A stretch of DNA of 43,420 nucleotides from the NCBI GenBank assembly GCA_020055845.1, contig JAGVIV010000118.1:1-43420 (forward strand), given 5' to 3'. The DNA is from Betaproteobacteria bacterium. GTDB taxonomy: Bacteria > Pseudomonadota > Gammaproteobacteria > Burkholderiales > Gallionellaceae. Position 1 is the stretch's first letter. Each line of letters begins with the position of its first letter. Below the pieces are notes generated by a model. The model worked only from the letters and a program-made list of their open reading frames with translations. It was not told where the DNA came from and ran no database searches. This document shows positions 1 through 7,900 of this stretch, in pieces. Position numbers and translations under genes: made by a program.

Positions 1-12
1 CTCTTCCGATCT
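1..12. other. Sequencing-adapter remnant at contig edge
   Basis: The first twelve bases, CTCTTCCGATCT, are identical to the 3' end of the common Illumina adapter stub. They sit exactly at the left edge, and the reading frame of the gene that crosses here continues into them. Native sequence most likely starts at base 13. This is an assembly or trimming artefact. Confidence 0.9.
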
Positions 13-779
13 CCGAAACCGACTGCATAACCACGCAAGCCTGTTTTATCTTCGCGCGTTTGGGTCTTGTCGATGCCTTCGTAAATCACCACGCGCGCAG
101 CCTTGCGTGCCAGCGCAAGTGAAAACTCATCAAGTTTTTTGGCTAGCAGAATCGCTGCCAAATTTGAAATCGTCCAACCGCCCTCTACACGCTCAATCAA
201 ACCCTCTCCACTCAACCGCTCCAGCACACTCTCGCGGGTCGTCGGATACGGCAACCGTGACAAATCGAAATAAGTCTGAGTATCAAGCAGCGCAATCACT
301 TCGTCGGCGCTGGCATTTTGTTTTGCAGCTTGTGCAAACCAATCCGGTTGACCTTCAGCGAAAATGCGCCGCAACTGATCTGGCGTCATCGGCACCAAAT
401 CTTCTCCGGCGCGCATCAGGTAAGCGCCGTCGTAATCCAAAGGATGGCCCGTTGGTCGTGGAGGAATCTCAAACACCAGCACCCGACCATCGGGATGCGC
501 CAACTCCACCGCATCCACCCGAATGTGCAGCTTATCGACAATACGCGCCTTGATGTCGTTTAGATGCGATTGGGATGCAAACGCCTGCGAACCGACCACT
601 CTGCGCGGCAACTTATCCGTCACGCCCAACACCAGATACCCGCCGCCCTCGTTGGACAAGGCCACGCAATAGCGCAGCAGCTTCGTCGTATCGTATTGCT
701 GTTTCGCCTCCTTGAATTCCAGACGCTCGGATTCGGCAGGGGTAGAGAGCCAGCGATTAAGGGTGTCGAGAGTAATCAT
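1..779 (-). CDS. AlbA_2/Schlafen-type putative nucleic-acid-binding protein, partial (3' end missing)
   Basis: An open frame starts with ATG at 779 and runs off the left edge without a stop (about 255 native codons). The N-terminus reads MITLDTLNRWL...ESERLEFKEAK, followed by LSNEGGGYLVLGV, which is typical of the AlbA_2 (divergent AAA-4, Schlafen-like) domain at about residues 15-130. A further region (about residues 165-215) looks like a winged-helix segment. The gene begins 10 bp after the hsdS stop, so it is probably co-transcribed with hsdM-hsdS. Proteins of this family often sit between hsdS and hsdR in type I loci. Their role is not established; regulation of the locus or nucleic-acid binding is inferred. 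The last four codons derive from adapter bases. Confidence 0.8.
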   Translation of the reverse strand, partial: MITLDTLNRWLSTPAESERLEFKEAKQQYDTTKLLRYCVALSNEGGGYLVLGVTDKLPRRVVGSQAFASQSHLNDIKARIVDKLHIRVDAVELAHPDGRVLVFEIPPRPTGHPLDYDGAYLMRAGEDLVPMTPDQLRRIFAEGQPDWFAQAAKQNASADEVIALLDTQTYFDLSRLPYPTTRESVLERLSGEGLIERVEGGWTISNLAAILLAKKLDEFSLALARKAARVVIYEGIDKTQTREDKTGLRGYAVGFGDRK

Positions 780-789
780 GGCCGATATT

Positions 790-2007
790 CTACAACACCC
801 CGCTGAACGCCTGATGCAGCAGCGACTTCTTCAGCTCGGCTAGGGCGGCGAGCTTGCGCTGGTAGAGGGATTCGAGGCGTTGGGTTTCTGCATCAATCTC
901 TCTAACGCTGGCTACGATTTTGCGTTGCGACTCCAATATATTGGGCACCGGGATTTCAAAATCAATGAGCGTTTTTATTGGCAACTGAGGTTGTGCGGCA
1001 CCAGATACATGACGAGTCATTTGACTCTTCATAATCCCAGATCGAAATACCTCAAAAAGAAATGAAGGCAAAATCTTCTCTGTATTTGACCTAAAAATAA
1101 GCATTCCTGAATTGATTCGGATGTTCTCAAATTCAACATTCTCGTCGTAAATTGCAACATTTCCAATCGTACCGCGAGTTGTAAGAATTACGTCTTGGCG
1201 CTGTAGTTTTCCCTTGCGCAAGGCTTTATCTTTTTCCTCTGTAACGAACATCGTGGTGTCAAAGTTAAACCCGTCAGGCCGTACATTTTTTGTGTTGAGA
1301 AAAAGACAAAATCCCTCATCCGAGAAATCTTCCTTGCTGGGGTAATTACTGCCTCTATCACCGTCGATTATTTTCAATATGGAAGTGTCGCCCAACTTCT
1401 TCTCCACCCACCCCTCACCGCGCTGAGAGAAAATGGATTGCAGATGGCTTTCGAACAGGGCGCGGGCGTTTTGCAAATTCTGTTCGGCGTTGGCTTTGGC
1501 GGTAGCGATGCCGTCAAATGCATCGTCGAGAATGCCGACGATGCGCTGCTGTTCGGGGAGCGGTGGTAGCGGAACTTGGAGAGCTTTCACAAAGGGAAGC
1601 TTTACGCCCTGAACCGTTGCTCCCGTACCTTCAGCCACGATCACATCAGCAATACTCTTCAACCACCAAAACAAAAACCGAACATCAAGCTTCGTGGTGT
1701 CGTGCGGAACAATGCCGCGCAAGTCTTGATTGATGGCGGTGTCTTGCCCGAGCAAGCAAATCTTCCCAAGGCCAACGCGAGTGGCAATTACTACATTGCC
1801 GCTTGGAATAATATTGGTGGCACTGCTCTTTACCGCTTCCTTGGTGATCTTGAATTCGGTTGAGGTAATGACTTCTTGCTTGAGGTCACGAACAGTTGCC
1901 CAAGGAATATCACCGGAATAAAACGCTGGCTTGTCCTTTGATGGCGTACCGCCGCCGACAACATCGCAAACATCGCCGAGATTTTTCGTCTGCCAACCTG
2001 CCATCAC
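790..2007 (-). CDS. hsdS: Type I restriction-modification specificity subunit HsdS
   Basis: This 405-residue subunit gives DNA sequence specificity to a type I restriction-modification complex with HsdM and HsdR. It has the usual two-fold layout: a first target recognition domain (about residues 1-150, starting WQTKNLGDVCDVVGGGTPS), a conserved helical spacer beginning PLPPLPEQQRIVGILDDAF, a second recognition domain (about 200-345), and a second helical spacer ending LKKSLLHQAFSG. The start overlaps the hsdM stop by 4 bp (ATGA), so the two are translationally coupled. The two recognition domains are the variable part of the family, so the target site cannot be read from the sequence. Confidence 0.95.
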   Translation of the reverse strand: MMAGWQTKNLGDVCDVVGGGTPSKDKPAFYSGDIPWATVRDLKQEVITSTEFKITKEAVKSSATNIIPSGNVVIATRVGLGKICLLGQDTAINQDLRGIVPHDTTKLDVRFLFWWLKSIADVIVAEGTGATVQGVKLPFVKALQVPLPPLPEQQRIVGILDDAFDGIATAKANAEQNLQNARALFESHLQSIFSQRGEGWVEKKLGDTSILKIIDGDRGSNYPSKEDFSDEGFCLFLNTKNVRPDGFNFDTTMFVTEEKDKALRKGKLQRQDVILTTRGTIGNVAIYDENVEFENIRINSGMLIFRSNTEKILPSFLFEVFRSGIMKSQMTRHVSGAAQPQLPIKTLIDFEIPVPNILESQRKIVASVREIDAETQRLESLYQRKLAALAELKKSLLHQAFSGVL

Positions 2008-3476
2008 AGCAACGCCCTGATATTCCCCAACACTTCCGCACTCTCTGCATCCAGCGCGGCGATCTCATCCATGATGTGCTGCGGGCTGCGATGCACCACG
2101 GCTTCGCCGCCATTCGGATTCTTCACCGACAGGTCGAAGGTCGCGGAGTCGATGCTTGCCGCATCCACGCTCCAGCTCTTGGACGAATCGGCGCTGGTCT
2201 TTTGCAGCGCGATGAATTCGGCGAGGTCGGCGTCGTTGAGCGGGTTGGTCTTGCCCAAATTCCGGGCCTGCCCTGAGCTTGTCGAAGGGGAGAGCTGGTA
2301 GTACCAAACCTTTCTTGTCGGTGCGCCTTTCTCGAAAAACAGCACCACGGTTTTCACGCCCGCACCTTGAAACGTTCCGCTGGGGCAATCGAGCACGGTG
2401 TGCAGGTTGCAGCTTTCGAGCAGGTGTTTGCGCAGGCTCACCGAGGCGTTGTCGGTGTTGCTAAGGAAGGTGTTTTTGATGACCACCGCGCCGCGTCCGC
2501 CCGCTTTCAATCGTTTGATGAAATGCTGCAAGAACAGGAAGGCGGTTTCGCCGGTTTTGATAGTGAAGTTTTGCTGCACTTCCTTGCGTTCCTTGCCTCC
2601 AAAGGGCGGGTTGGCGAGGACGATGTCGAAGCGATCCTTGTCCTGCATGTCGGCGAGTTTCCACGCAAGGGTGTTGGCGTGAGCGATGTTGGGCGCTTCG
2701 ATGCCGTGCAGGATCATGTTCATGATCGCGATGACGTAGGCGAGGCTTTTCTTTTCGATGCCGTAGAAGGTGCTTTCTTGCAGGGTTTTGAGGTCGCGCG
2801 TGGTGAGCTGCGGTTTCGTTCTCAAATAATCGAACGCTTCGCACAAAAAGCCTGCACTGCCGCAAGCACCGTCATAAATGGTTTCGCCGATCTTGGGGTT
2901 GACCACTTGCACCATGGCGCGAATGAGCGGGCGCGGGGTGTAGTACTCGCCGCCGTTGCGCCCTGCGTTGCCCATGTTTTTGATCTTGGCTTCGTACAGA
3001 TGAGAGAGTTCGTGCTTCTCGGCTTGCGAGCCGAAACGCAATTCGTCGATGTGCTCAATGATGTCGCGCAGGTTGTAGCCGCCTTGTATTTTGTTTTTAA
3101 TCTCGCCGAAGATTTCGCCTATTTTGTATTCCAGTGTTTTGGAGTTGTCGGCTTTTTCCTTGAAGCGGTGCAGGTAGGGAAACAGCGTTTGGTTGACGAA
3201 GTCGCGCAGGTCGTCGCCGGTCATGGCTGCGTTGTGGTCGATCTTGCCATCCTTGCCCTTGGGCGCAGCCCAAGTTTCCCAGCGGTAAGGCGGGTCGATC
3301 AGGTACGTGTATTTTTTGCCTTCTAGTTGGGCTTCGGTTTCTTTTGTGCGTTCTAGTGCATCAAGGTATTTGAGGAACAGCAGCCAGGAGCTTTGTTCGG
3401 TGTAGTCGAGTTCGCTGGCGCAGCCCGCTTCTTTGCGCAGCACGTCGTCGATGTTTCTGAAGGTTTGTTCGAACAT
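2004..3476 (-). CDS. hsdM: Type I restriction-modification DNA methyltransferase HsdM
   Basis: N6-adenine methyltransferase subunit of a type I system, 490 residues, close to the family norm. Visible parts are the N-terminal HsdM helical domain (about 1-150), the YYTPRPLIRAMV segment before the catalytic fold, the AdoMet-binding motif I as DGACGSAGFL, and catalytic motif IV NPPF (VLANPPFGG). Near residue 395 the expected run YYQL(D)PGRNLGKTN is interrupted by an extra STSSGQA peptide. That peptide is encoded by a dispersed 19-bp repeat (2271-2289) that keeps the frame. The gene leads a minus-strand operon with hsdS. Promoter elements should lie in 3477-3654, a gap shared with the divergent MFS gene. 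The methylase is probably active, because the catalytic motifs are intact. Confidence 0.95.
   Translation of the reverse strand: MFEQTFRNIDDVLRKEAGCASELDYTEQSSWLLFLKYLDALERTKETEAQLEGKKYTYLIDPPYRWETWAAPKGKDGKIDHNAAMTGDDLRDFVNQTLFPYLHRFKEKADNSKTLEYKIGEIFGEIKNKIQGGYNLRDIIEHIDELRFGSQAEKHELSHLYEAKIKNMGNAGRNGGEYYTPRPLIRAMVQVVNPKIGETIYDGACGSAGFLCEAFDYLRTKPQLTTRDLKTLQESTFYGIEKKSLAYVIAIMNMILHGIEAPNIAHANTLAWKLADMQDKDRFDIVLANPPFGGKERKEVQQNFTIKTGETAFLFLQHFIKRLKAGGRGAVVIKNTFLSNTDNASVSLRKHLLESCNLHTVLDCPSGTFQGAGVKTVVLFFEKGAPTRKVWYYQLSPSTSSGQARNLGKTNPLNDADLAEFIALQKTSADSSKSWSVDAASIDSATFDLSVKNPNGGEAVVHRSPQHIMDEIAALDAESAEVLGNIRALL
2271..2289. repeat. Dispersed CCCTGAGC...GAAGGG repeat inserted in hsdM
   Basis: CCCTGAGCTTGTCGAAGGG matches a short semi-palindromic repeat that I know from many environmental proteobacterial genomes, usually between genes. 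Here it lies inside hsdM and is read in frame as part of STSSGQA, in a loop where relatives have no such residues. Seen once in this window. Confidence 0.7.
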
Positions 3477-3654
3477 TTATTGATTCACTCAGTGCGGGAA
3501 GTGCCGCTGTCATTTGTGCCGCAGCACAAAACGGCGCGGCATTTTTATCAGGGGCGGATGGTGCCATAAGGCGGCAGACGATGCAGCCCAATCTGCATCC
3601 GCAAAAAAGTTCGCGTTACAATCCGCACCTTTGTCGAACCTTGAAAGACTATTC
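3477..3654. promoter_or_regulatory. Divergent intergenic region hsdM / MFS transporter
   Basis: 178 bp without a gene between divergent starts, so it should hold promoters for both directions. A TACAAT box at about 3618-3623 could be the -10 element of the transporter; I saw no matching -35 and no operator. Confidence 0.35.
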
Positions 3655-4914
3655 ATGCGCGCTTTGACCCGCCAAGACTATAAAACTCTGCTGCTGGCCG
3701 CCCTAGGCGGGGCGCTGGAGTTTTACGATTTCATCATTTTTGTGTTCTTCGCAGTGGTGATCGGACAGCTGTTCTTTCCGCCCGACATGCCGGACTGGCT
3801 TCGCCAAGTGCAGACCTTCGGCATCTTTGCGGCGGGTTATCTGGCACGTCCGCTGGGTGGCATCGTGATGGCGCACTTCGGCGACCTACTGGGGCGCAAG
3901 CGCATGTTCATGCTGAGCATCCTGCTGATGGCCTTGCCGACTTTGGCGATTGGCTTGTTGCCGACTTACGCGAGCATCGGCATCTGGGCACCGCTGTTGC
4001 TGCTGGCCTTGCGTGTGTTGCAGGGCGCGGCGATTGGCGGCGAGGTGCCGGGCGCGTGGGTGTTTGTGTCGGAGCATGTGCCGCCGCGCCATGTGGGCTT
4101 TGCCTGCGGCACGCTCACAGCGGGGCTGACCGGCGGCATCCTGCTGGGTTCGCTGGTGGCGATGGCGATACACACGCACTACACCGATGCGGAAGTGCTG
4201 GCCGAAGGCTGGCGCGTGCCGTTCATTCTGGGCGGCGTGTTCGGCCTGTTCGCGGTGTGGTTGCGCCAGTGGCTGCACGAGACGCCGGTGTTCAAAGAGC
4301 TGCAGGCCAAGCAGGCACTGGCGAACGAGTTGCCCTTGCGCCGGGTGGTACGCGAGCATCGTCCGGCGGTGGCGCTCACCATGCTGATGACATGGCTGCT
4401 GTCAGCGGCGATTGTAGTGATGATTTTGATGACACCGACGCTGATACAAAAGCTCTACGCCATCCCCGCCGCAATCGCTTTGCAGGCCAGCAGTATCGCG
4501 ACGGTATTTTTGAGTATCGGCTGCATCACCTTCGGCGCGGCGGCAGATCGTTTCGGCGCGGGGCGGGTGCTGATGCTAGGCTGCGCGATGTTGGGCATCA
4601 GCTCGGCGCTGTTTTACCAGCAGGTCGCCATCGCTCCTGAGCACATCAACGCGCTGTATGCGCTGTGCGGATTTTGCGTGGGGGTAATCGGTGTGGTTCC
4701 CAGCGTCGCGGTCAAAGCCTTTCCCGCCGAGGTGCGCTTCTCCGGGTTATCGTTCTCTTATAACGTGGCGTATGCGATTTTTGGCGGTTTGACTCCGGTG
4801 CTCGTGAGTCTTTTGTTGCCCTTGGACAAACTGGCCCCGGCGCATTATGTAGAAGCGCTGAGTGTGCTGGGTGTGGCGATTGGCCTGTATGTCTGGCGCA
4901 AGGCTATGCCTTAG
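3655..4914 (+). CDS. MFS transporter, metabolite:proton symporter (MHS/ProP-like) type
   Basis: A 419-residue inner-membrane protein with about 12 hydrophobic segments. The opening, YKTLLLAALGGALEFYDFIIFVFF, and the loop LLGRKRMFMLSILLMALPTLAIGLLP are characteristic of the metabolite:H+ symporter branch (ProP, KgtP and ShiA relatives) of the major facilitator superfamily. The frame stays open upstream to 3514, but the ATG at 3655 fits the family N-terminus and is preceded by GAAAGA. The usual R-G-rich cytoplasmic loop between TM2 and TM3 (HFGDLLGRKR) is present. The substrate cannot be deduced; organic acids or osmolytes are typical. It is divergent from hsdM and stands alone before ispB. Confidence 0.88.
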   Translation: MRALTRQDYKTLLLAALGGALEFYDFIIFVFFAVVIGQLFFPPDMPDWLRQVQTFGIFAAGYLARPLGGIVMAHFGDLLGRKRMFMLSILLMALPTLAIGLLPTYASIGIWAPLLLLALRVLQGAAIGGEVPGAWVFVSEHVPPRHVGFACGTLTAGLTGGILLGSLVAMAIHTHYTDAEVLAEGWRVPFILGGVFGLFAVWLRQWLHETPVFKELQAKQALANELPLRRVVREHRPAVALTMLMTWLLSAAIVVMILMTPTLIQKLYAIPAAIALQASSIATVFLSIGCITFGAAADRFGAGRVLMLGCAMLGISSALFYQQVAIAPEHINALYALCGFCVGVIGVVPSVAVKAFPAEVRFSGLSFSYNVAYAIFGGLTPVLVSLLLPLDKLAPAHYVEALSVLGVAIGLYVWRKAMP

Positions 4915-5028
4915 GGCGGCGGCGGTACGGGCTTATCCGCCGGAGCAAATCCGGGGGGTAAACCTGCCGCCGGGTTTGTGCGACAATGCGCGACTTTATT
5001 TTTTCACTACGTATTTTCAGGATATTCC

Positions 5029-5997
5029 GTGTCGCTAGAAAATCTTAATCAGTTGCTTGCGCCAGATATGGCCGCTGTGGATCAGGTCATCCGTTCCCGT
5101 TTGCATTCCGATGTGGCGCTGGTCAGCCAGGTCGGCGAATACATCATCGCCAGCGGCGGCAAGCGCATGCGTCCGGCGCTGGTCATTTTGTCGGCGCAGG
5201 CTTTCGGCTATCGCGGCGCACTGCACCACGAACTGGCCGCCGTGGTCGAGTTCATCCATACCGCCACGCTGTTGCACGACGATGTGGTGGACGAGTCTGA
5301 ATTGCGACGCGGTCGCGAGACGGCGAATGCGATGTTCGGCAATGCCGCCAGCGTGCTGGTCGGCGACTTTCTTTATTCGCGCGCCTTCCAGATGATGGTG
5401 GAAGCGAACGACATGCGCGTGATGCAGACGCTGGCGGACGCGACCAATCTCATCGCCGAGGGCGAGGTGTTGCAGTTGCTCAATTGCAACGACGCGGATG
5501 TGGACGCGGAAAATTATCTGCGTGTGATCCATCGCAAAACGGCCAAGCTGTTCGAGGCGGCCATGCGTTTGGGTGCCATCCTCGCCAAACAGGACGAGGC
5601 TTTGGAAGCCGCCGCGGCAAGCTACGGCATGCACCTGGGTACGGCCTTTCAACTAGTGGACGATGTGCTGGATTATTCCGGCAACGCGGAAGAGATCGGC
5701 AAAAACCTGGGCGACGATCTGGCCGAAGGCAAGCCGACACTGCCGCTGATCTACGCCATGCAGCACGGCACGCCGGAACAGGCGCAGGTGATACGCGAGG
5801 CCATCGAGCAGGGCGACATCAAACGCTTCGCCGAAGTGCTGGCCATCGTGCAGCAGACCGGCGCGCTGGACTACACGCGGCAACAGGCGCAGCGCGAGGC
5901 GGAGTTGGCCTGCGCGCAACTCGCCGCCTTCCCGGATACTCAATACAAAAAATCTTTGTTAGAATTGGCCAAGCTTGCCGCGACGCGACAAGCTTAG
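5029..5997 (+). CDS. ispB: Octaprenyl (polyprenyl) diphosphate synthase
   Basis: Trans-prenyltransferase that extends farnesyl diphosphate with isopentenyl diphosphate to make the ubiquinone side chain. The 322 residues match E. coli IspB in length. Both aspartate-rich metal-binding motifs are present: DDVVD at residues 84-88 and DDVLD at 211-215, along with GGKRMRPAL near residue 43. I chose the GTG at 5029 because AGGA lies six bases upstream and the resulting N-terminus (VSLENLNQLLAPDM) aligns with the family. An upstream ATG at 4978 would add 17 unlikely residues. The chain length of the product is inferred from family membership. Confidence 0.93.
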   Translation: MSLENLNQLLAPDMAAVDQVIRSRLHSDVALVSQVGEYIIASGGKRMRPALVILSAQAFGYRGALHHELAAVVEFIHTATLLHDDVVDESELRRGRETANAMFGNAASVLVGDFLYSRAFQMMVEANDMRVMQTLADATNLIAEGEVLQLLNCNDADVDAENYLRVIHRKTAKLFEAAMRLGAILAKQDEALEAAAASYGMHLGTAFQLVDDVLDYSGNAEEIGKNLGDDLAEGKPTLPLIYAMQHGTPEQAQVIREAIEQGDIKRFAEVLAIVQQTGALDYTRQQAQREAELACAQLAAFPDTQYKKSLLELAKLAATRQA

Positions 5998-6009
5998 TTT
6001 TTATGATTT

Positions 6010-6086
6010 CGGAGTGTGGCTCAGCCTGGTAGAGCACTGCGTTCGGGACGCAGGGGTCGGAGGTTCGAATCCTCTCACTCCGACCA
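6010..6086 (+). tRNA. tRNA-Pro (anticodon CGG)
   Basis: A 77-base cloverleaf. The acceptor arm CGGAGTG (6010-6016) pairs with CACTCCG (6076-6082), followed by discriminator A and an encoded CCA (6084-6086). The anticodon stem CTGCG/CGCAG encloses the loop TTCGGGA, giving anticodon CGG (6044-6046), which reads CCG proline codons. The T arm holds GGTTCGAATCC. It lies 12 bases after the ispB stop. Confidence 0.97.
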
Positions 6087-6264
6087 ATTTTAAGTTTTTC
6101 CAATCGCAATTCAAACAACAGGCCGGCTTTGTTCGCAGCACTTCCCGCCCGGCCCTGTTTGTCCGGCACCCCCGGCATTCCCCGTTCCCAATTATGGTTT
6201 TTAGGTTTTCCGGTGTTTCAGTTAGAATGCTCGTCCAAAATTTAAACCCTTTAAGGATCCAACC

Positions 6265-6954
6265 ATGACTTACCAGATCGCTCCCTCGATTCTCTCCGCC
6301 AACTTTGCCAAGCTGGGCGAGGAAGTGGACAACGTGCTGGCTTCCGGCGCGGACATCGTGCACTTTGACGTGATGGACAACCATTACGTGCCCAACCTGA
6401 CCATCGGGCCTCTGGTGTGCGAAGCCTTGCGCAAGCATGGCGTGACTGCGGCGATTGACGTGCATCTGATGGTGAAGCCTGTTGACCGTATCATTCCCGA
6501 CTTCGCCAAGGCGGGCGCGACTTACATCACTTTCCACCCGGAAGCTTCCGAGCACGTTGACCGCACCATCGGTCTGATCAAGGAATTGGGCTGCAAAGCC
6601 GGTCTGGTGTTCAACCCGGCCACTCCTTTGGATATTCTGGAATACACGCTGCCCAAGCTGGACATGGTGTTGCTGATGTCGGTTAACCCCGGTTTCGGCG
6701 GCCAGAAATTCATTCCCCATGTGCTGGACAAGGCACGCGCCGTGCGCAAGATGATAGACGCAGGCAAATACAACTGCCGTCTGGAGATCGACGGCGGCGT
6801 GGGCCCAGCCAACATCAAGGAAGTGGCTGAAGCGGGTGTGGACACCTTCGTTGCCGGTTCCGCTGTGTTCAGCAAATACAATGCTGCCGACAAAAACCAC
6901 TACGACACCGTCATCGGCGAACTGCGTGCCGAATTGGCCAAAGTGAAGAAGTAA
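6265..6954 (+). CDS. rpe: Ribulose-phosphate 3-epimerase
   Basis: Interconverts ribulose 5-phosphate and xylulose 5-phosphate in the pentose phosphate and Calvin cycles. The 229 residues form a TIM barrel with the family signatures: [13 protein letters not shown] at the N-terminus, [17 protein letters not shown] (catalytic Asp and metal His), [20 protein letters not shown], and [12 protein letters not shown] with the second catalytic Asp. The ribosome site AAGGA precedes the ATG. It heads an rpe-gph-trpE-trpG-trpD cluster that is conserved in betaproteobacteria. The gap to gph carries a long inverted repeat. Confidence 0.97.
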   Translation: MTYQIAPSILSANFAKLGEEVDNVLASGADIVHFDVMDNHYVPNLTIGPLVCEALRKHGVTAAIDVHLMVKPVDRIIPDFAKAGATYITFHPEASEHVDRTIGLIKELGCKAGLVFNPATPLDILEYTLPKLDMVLLMSVNPGFGGQKFIPHVLDKARAVRKMIDAGKYNCRLEIDGGVGPANIKEVAEAGVDTFVAGSAVFSKYNAADKNHYDTVIGELRAELAKVKK

Positions 6955-6962
6955 GTAAGTCA

Positions 6963-7087
6963 AAACCATTCACCACAGAGACACCGAGACACGGAGAAAA
7001 ACGAAGCAAAACAAAAAACCAATCCGATAACGATTGTGGTTTGCTTTTGATTTACTCTGTGTCTCGGTATCTCTGTGGTGGGATTTT
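6963..7087. repeat. Gene-less inverted-repeat unit (CACCACAGAGACAC family) between rpe and gph
   Basis: The arm 6971-7000, starting CACCACAGAGACACCGAGAC, pairs with 7051-7080, read on minus as CACCACAGAGATACCGAGAC, with three mismatches in 30. Weaker pairing around GAAGCAAAAC/AAAGCAAACC extends inward. The left flank AAACCATTCACCAC is the same as that of the trpE-trpG copy. The roughly 50 bases between the arms contain no gene. It occupies almost the whole rpe-gph gap and would form a long hairpin in the operon transcript. It may be a miniature derivative of the gene-bearing copy at 9401-9842. Confidence 0.85.
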
Positions 7088-7096
7088 TAGGCCGTT

Positions 7097-7774
7097 ATGA
7101 ACTTCCCTATTCCTGTTTCAGCCATTGTCATCGACCTCGACGGTACGCTGCTGCACACCGCACCTGAATTGGCCGAGGCGGCGAACCTTATGCTGCGCGA
7201 CATGGAGCGGCCTGCCGTGTCGCAGGAGCTGCTGATGAGTTATATCGGCAACGGTGTCTCGTGGCTGGTGAAACGCGCGTTGACGCGCGACATGCACGCC
7301 GAACCGGATACCGCCCTGTACGACAAAGCGCTGCCTGTTTTCGAGAAGCATTACACCGCGCTGCTGCTAAACAGCAAAGTGTTTGACGGCGTGATCGCCG
7401 GATTGGATGCGATGAAGGCCGCGGGCTTCCGTCTGGGCTGCATCACCAACAAGGTGGAGCGTTATACCTCGCCGCTGCTCAAGGGCATCGGACTCGCGCA
7501 GTATTTCGACATCGTGCTGTCTGGCGACTCGCTGCCGGAGAAGAAACCGCACCCCATGCCACTGCTGCATGCCGCGAAATTCTTCGGCATCCCCGTGGAA
7601 AGACTGCTGCTGATCGGCGACTCGCTCAACGATGCTGTGGCCGCCCGTGCCGCGGGTTGTCCTGTGTTCTGCGTGCCTTATGGTTATAATCACGGCGAAC
7701 CGGTAGACGGGCTTGATTTGGATGCAGTGATCCCCGACCTGCCCGCCGCATTGAAGTTAATCAAACACGCTTAA
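7097..7774 (+). CDS. gph: Phosphoglycolate phosphatase (HAD superfamily)
   Basis: Hydrolyses 2-phosphoglycolate, which arises from oxygenase activity of RuBisCO or from DNA repair. The 225 residues carry the HAD motifs: DLDGTLLHTAPE (nucleophile Asp and acid Asp) near residue 13, a C1-type helical cap, ITNK (motif II), KKPHP (motif III lysine) and GDSLNDAVAARAAG (motif IV). The gene lies between rpe and trpE, as in many betaproteobacteria. The exact substrate rests on family and context. Confidence 0.92.
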   Translation: MNFPIPVSAIVIDLDGTLLHTAPELAEAANLMLRDMERPAVSQELLMSYIGNGVSWLVKRALTRDMHAEPDTALYDKALPVFEKHYTALLLNSKVFDGVIAGLDAMKAAGFRLGCITNKVERYTSPLLKGIGLAQYFDIVLSGDSLPEKKPHPMPLLHAAKFFGIPVERLLLIGDSLNDAVAARAAGCPVFCVPYGYNHGEPVDGLDLDAVIPDLPAALKLIKHA

Positions 7775-7819
7775 TTATGAAATTTATAAACCTCCTCAGT
7801 TGGCGATGGTGCTGATGTT

Positions 7820-7885
7820 TTTGCAGGGCGGGCGTGTGCCCGCCGTTTTGTAAAACGTCTGCGCGGGCACTGCCCGCCCTACAAA
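7820..7885. repeat. Double-hairpin GGGCGGGC/GCCCGCCC repeat between gph and trpE
   Basis: The arm 7820-7844 (TTTGCAGGGCGGGC...) pairs with 7861-7885 (...GCCCGCCCTACAAA). Each arm is also a hairpin on its own (GGCGGGC/GCCCGCC and GCGGGC/GCCCGC), and the middle GTTTTGTAAAAC is a palindrome. It sits just before the trpE ribosome site CCGGAGG (7888-7894). It belongs to a different sequence family from the repeat between rpe and gph. It could slow or end transcription into trpE, but it has no U-run and no leader peptide with Trp codons. Confidence 0.75.
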
Positions 7886-7900
7886 CACCGGAGGTTTTAA

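Noticed and set aside
2367-3326. 319-codon plus-strand open frame opposite hsdM
   Set aside because: Mirror of hsdM codon usage (Val/Phe-rich); no ribosome site or family.
4940-4954. CCGGA-GCAAA-TCCGG stem after the MFS gene as a terminator
   Set aside because: Only five pairs and no following T-run on either strand.
6001-6969. Long minus-strand open frame across the tRNA and rpe, with a translated VGVRGFEPPTPASRTQC-like tail
   Set aside because: That tail is the well-known false translation of the antisense of a tRNA gene; the rest is antisense to rpe.
7820-7885. Trp attenuator upstream of trpE
   Set aside because: No leader peptide with tandem Trp codons and no U-run; the structure is better explained as a dispersed double-hairpin repeat.
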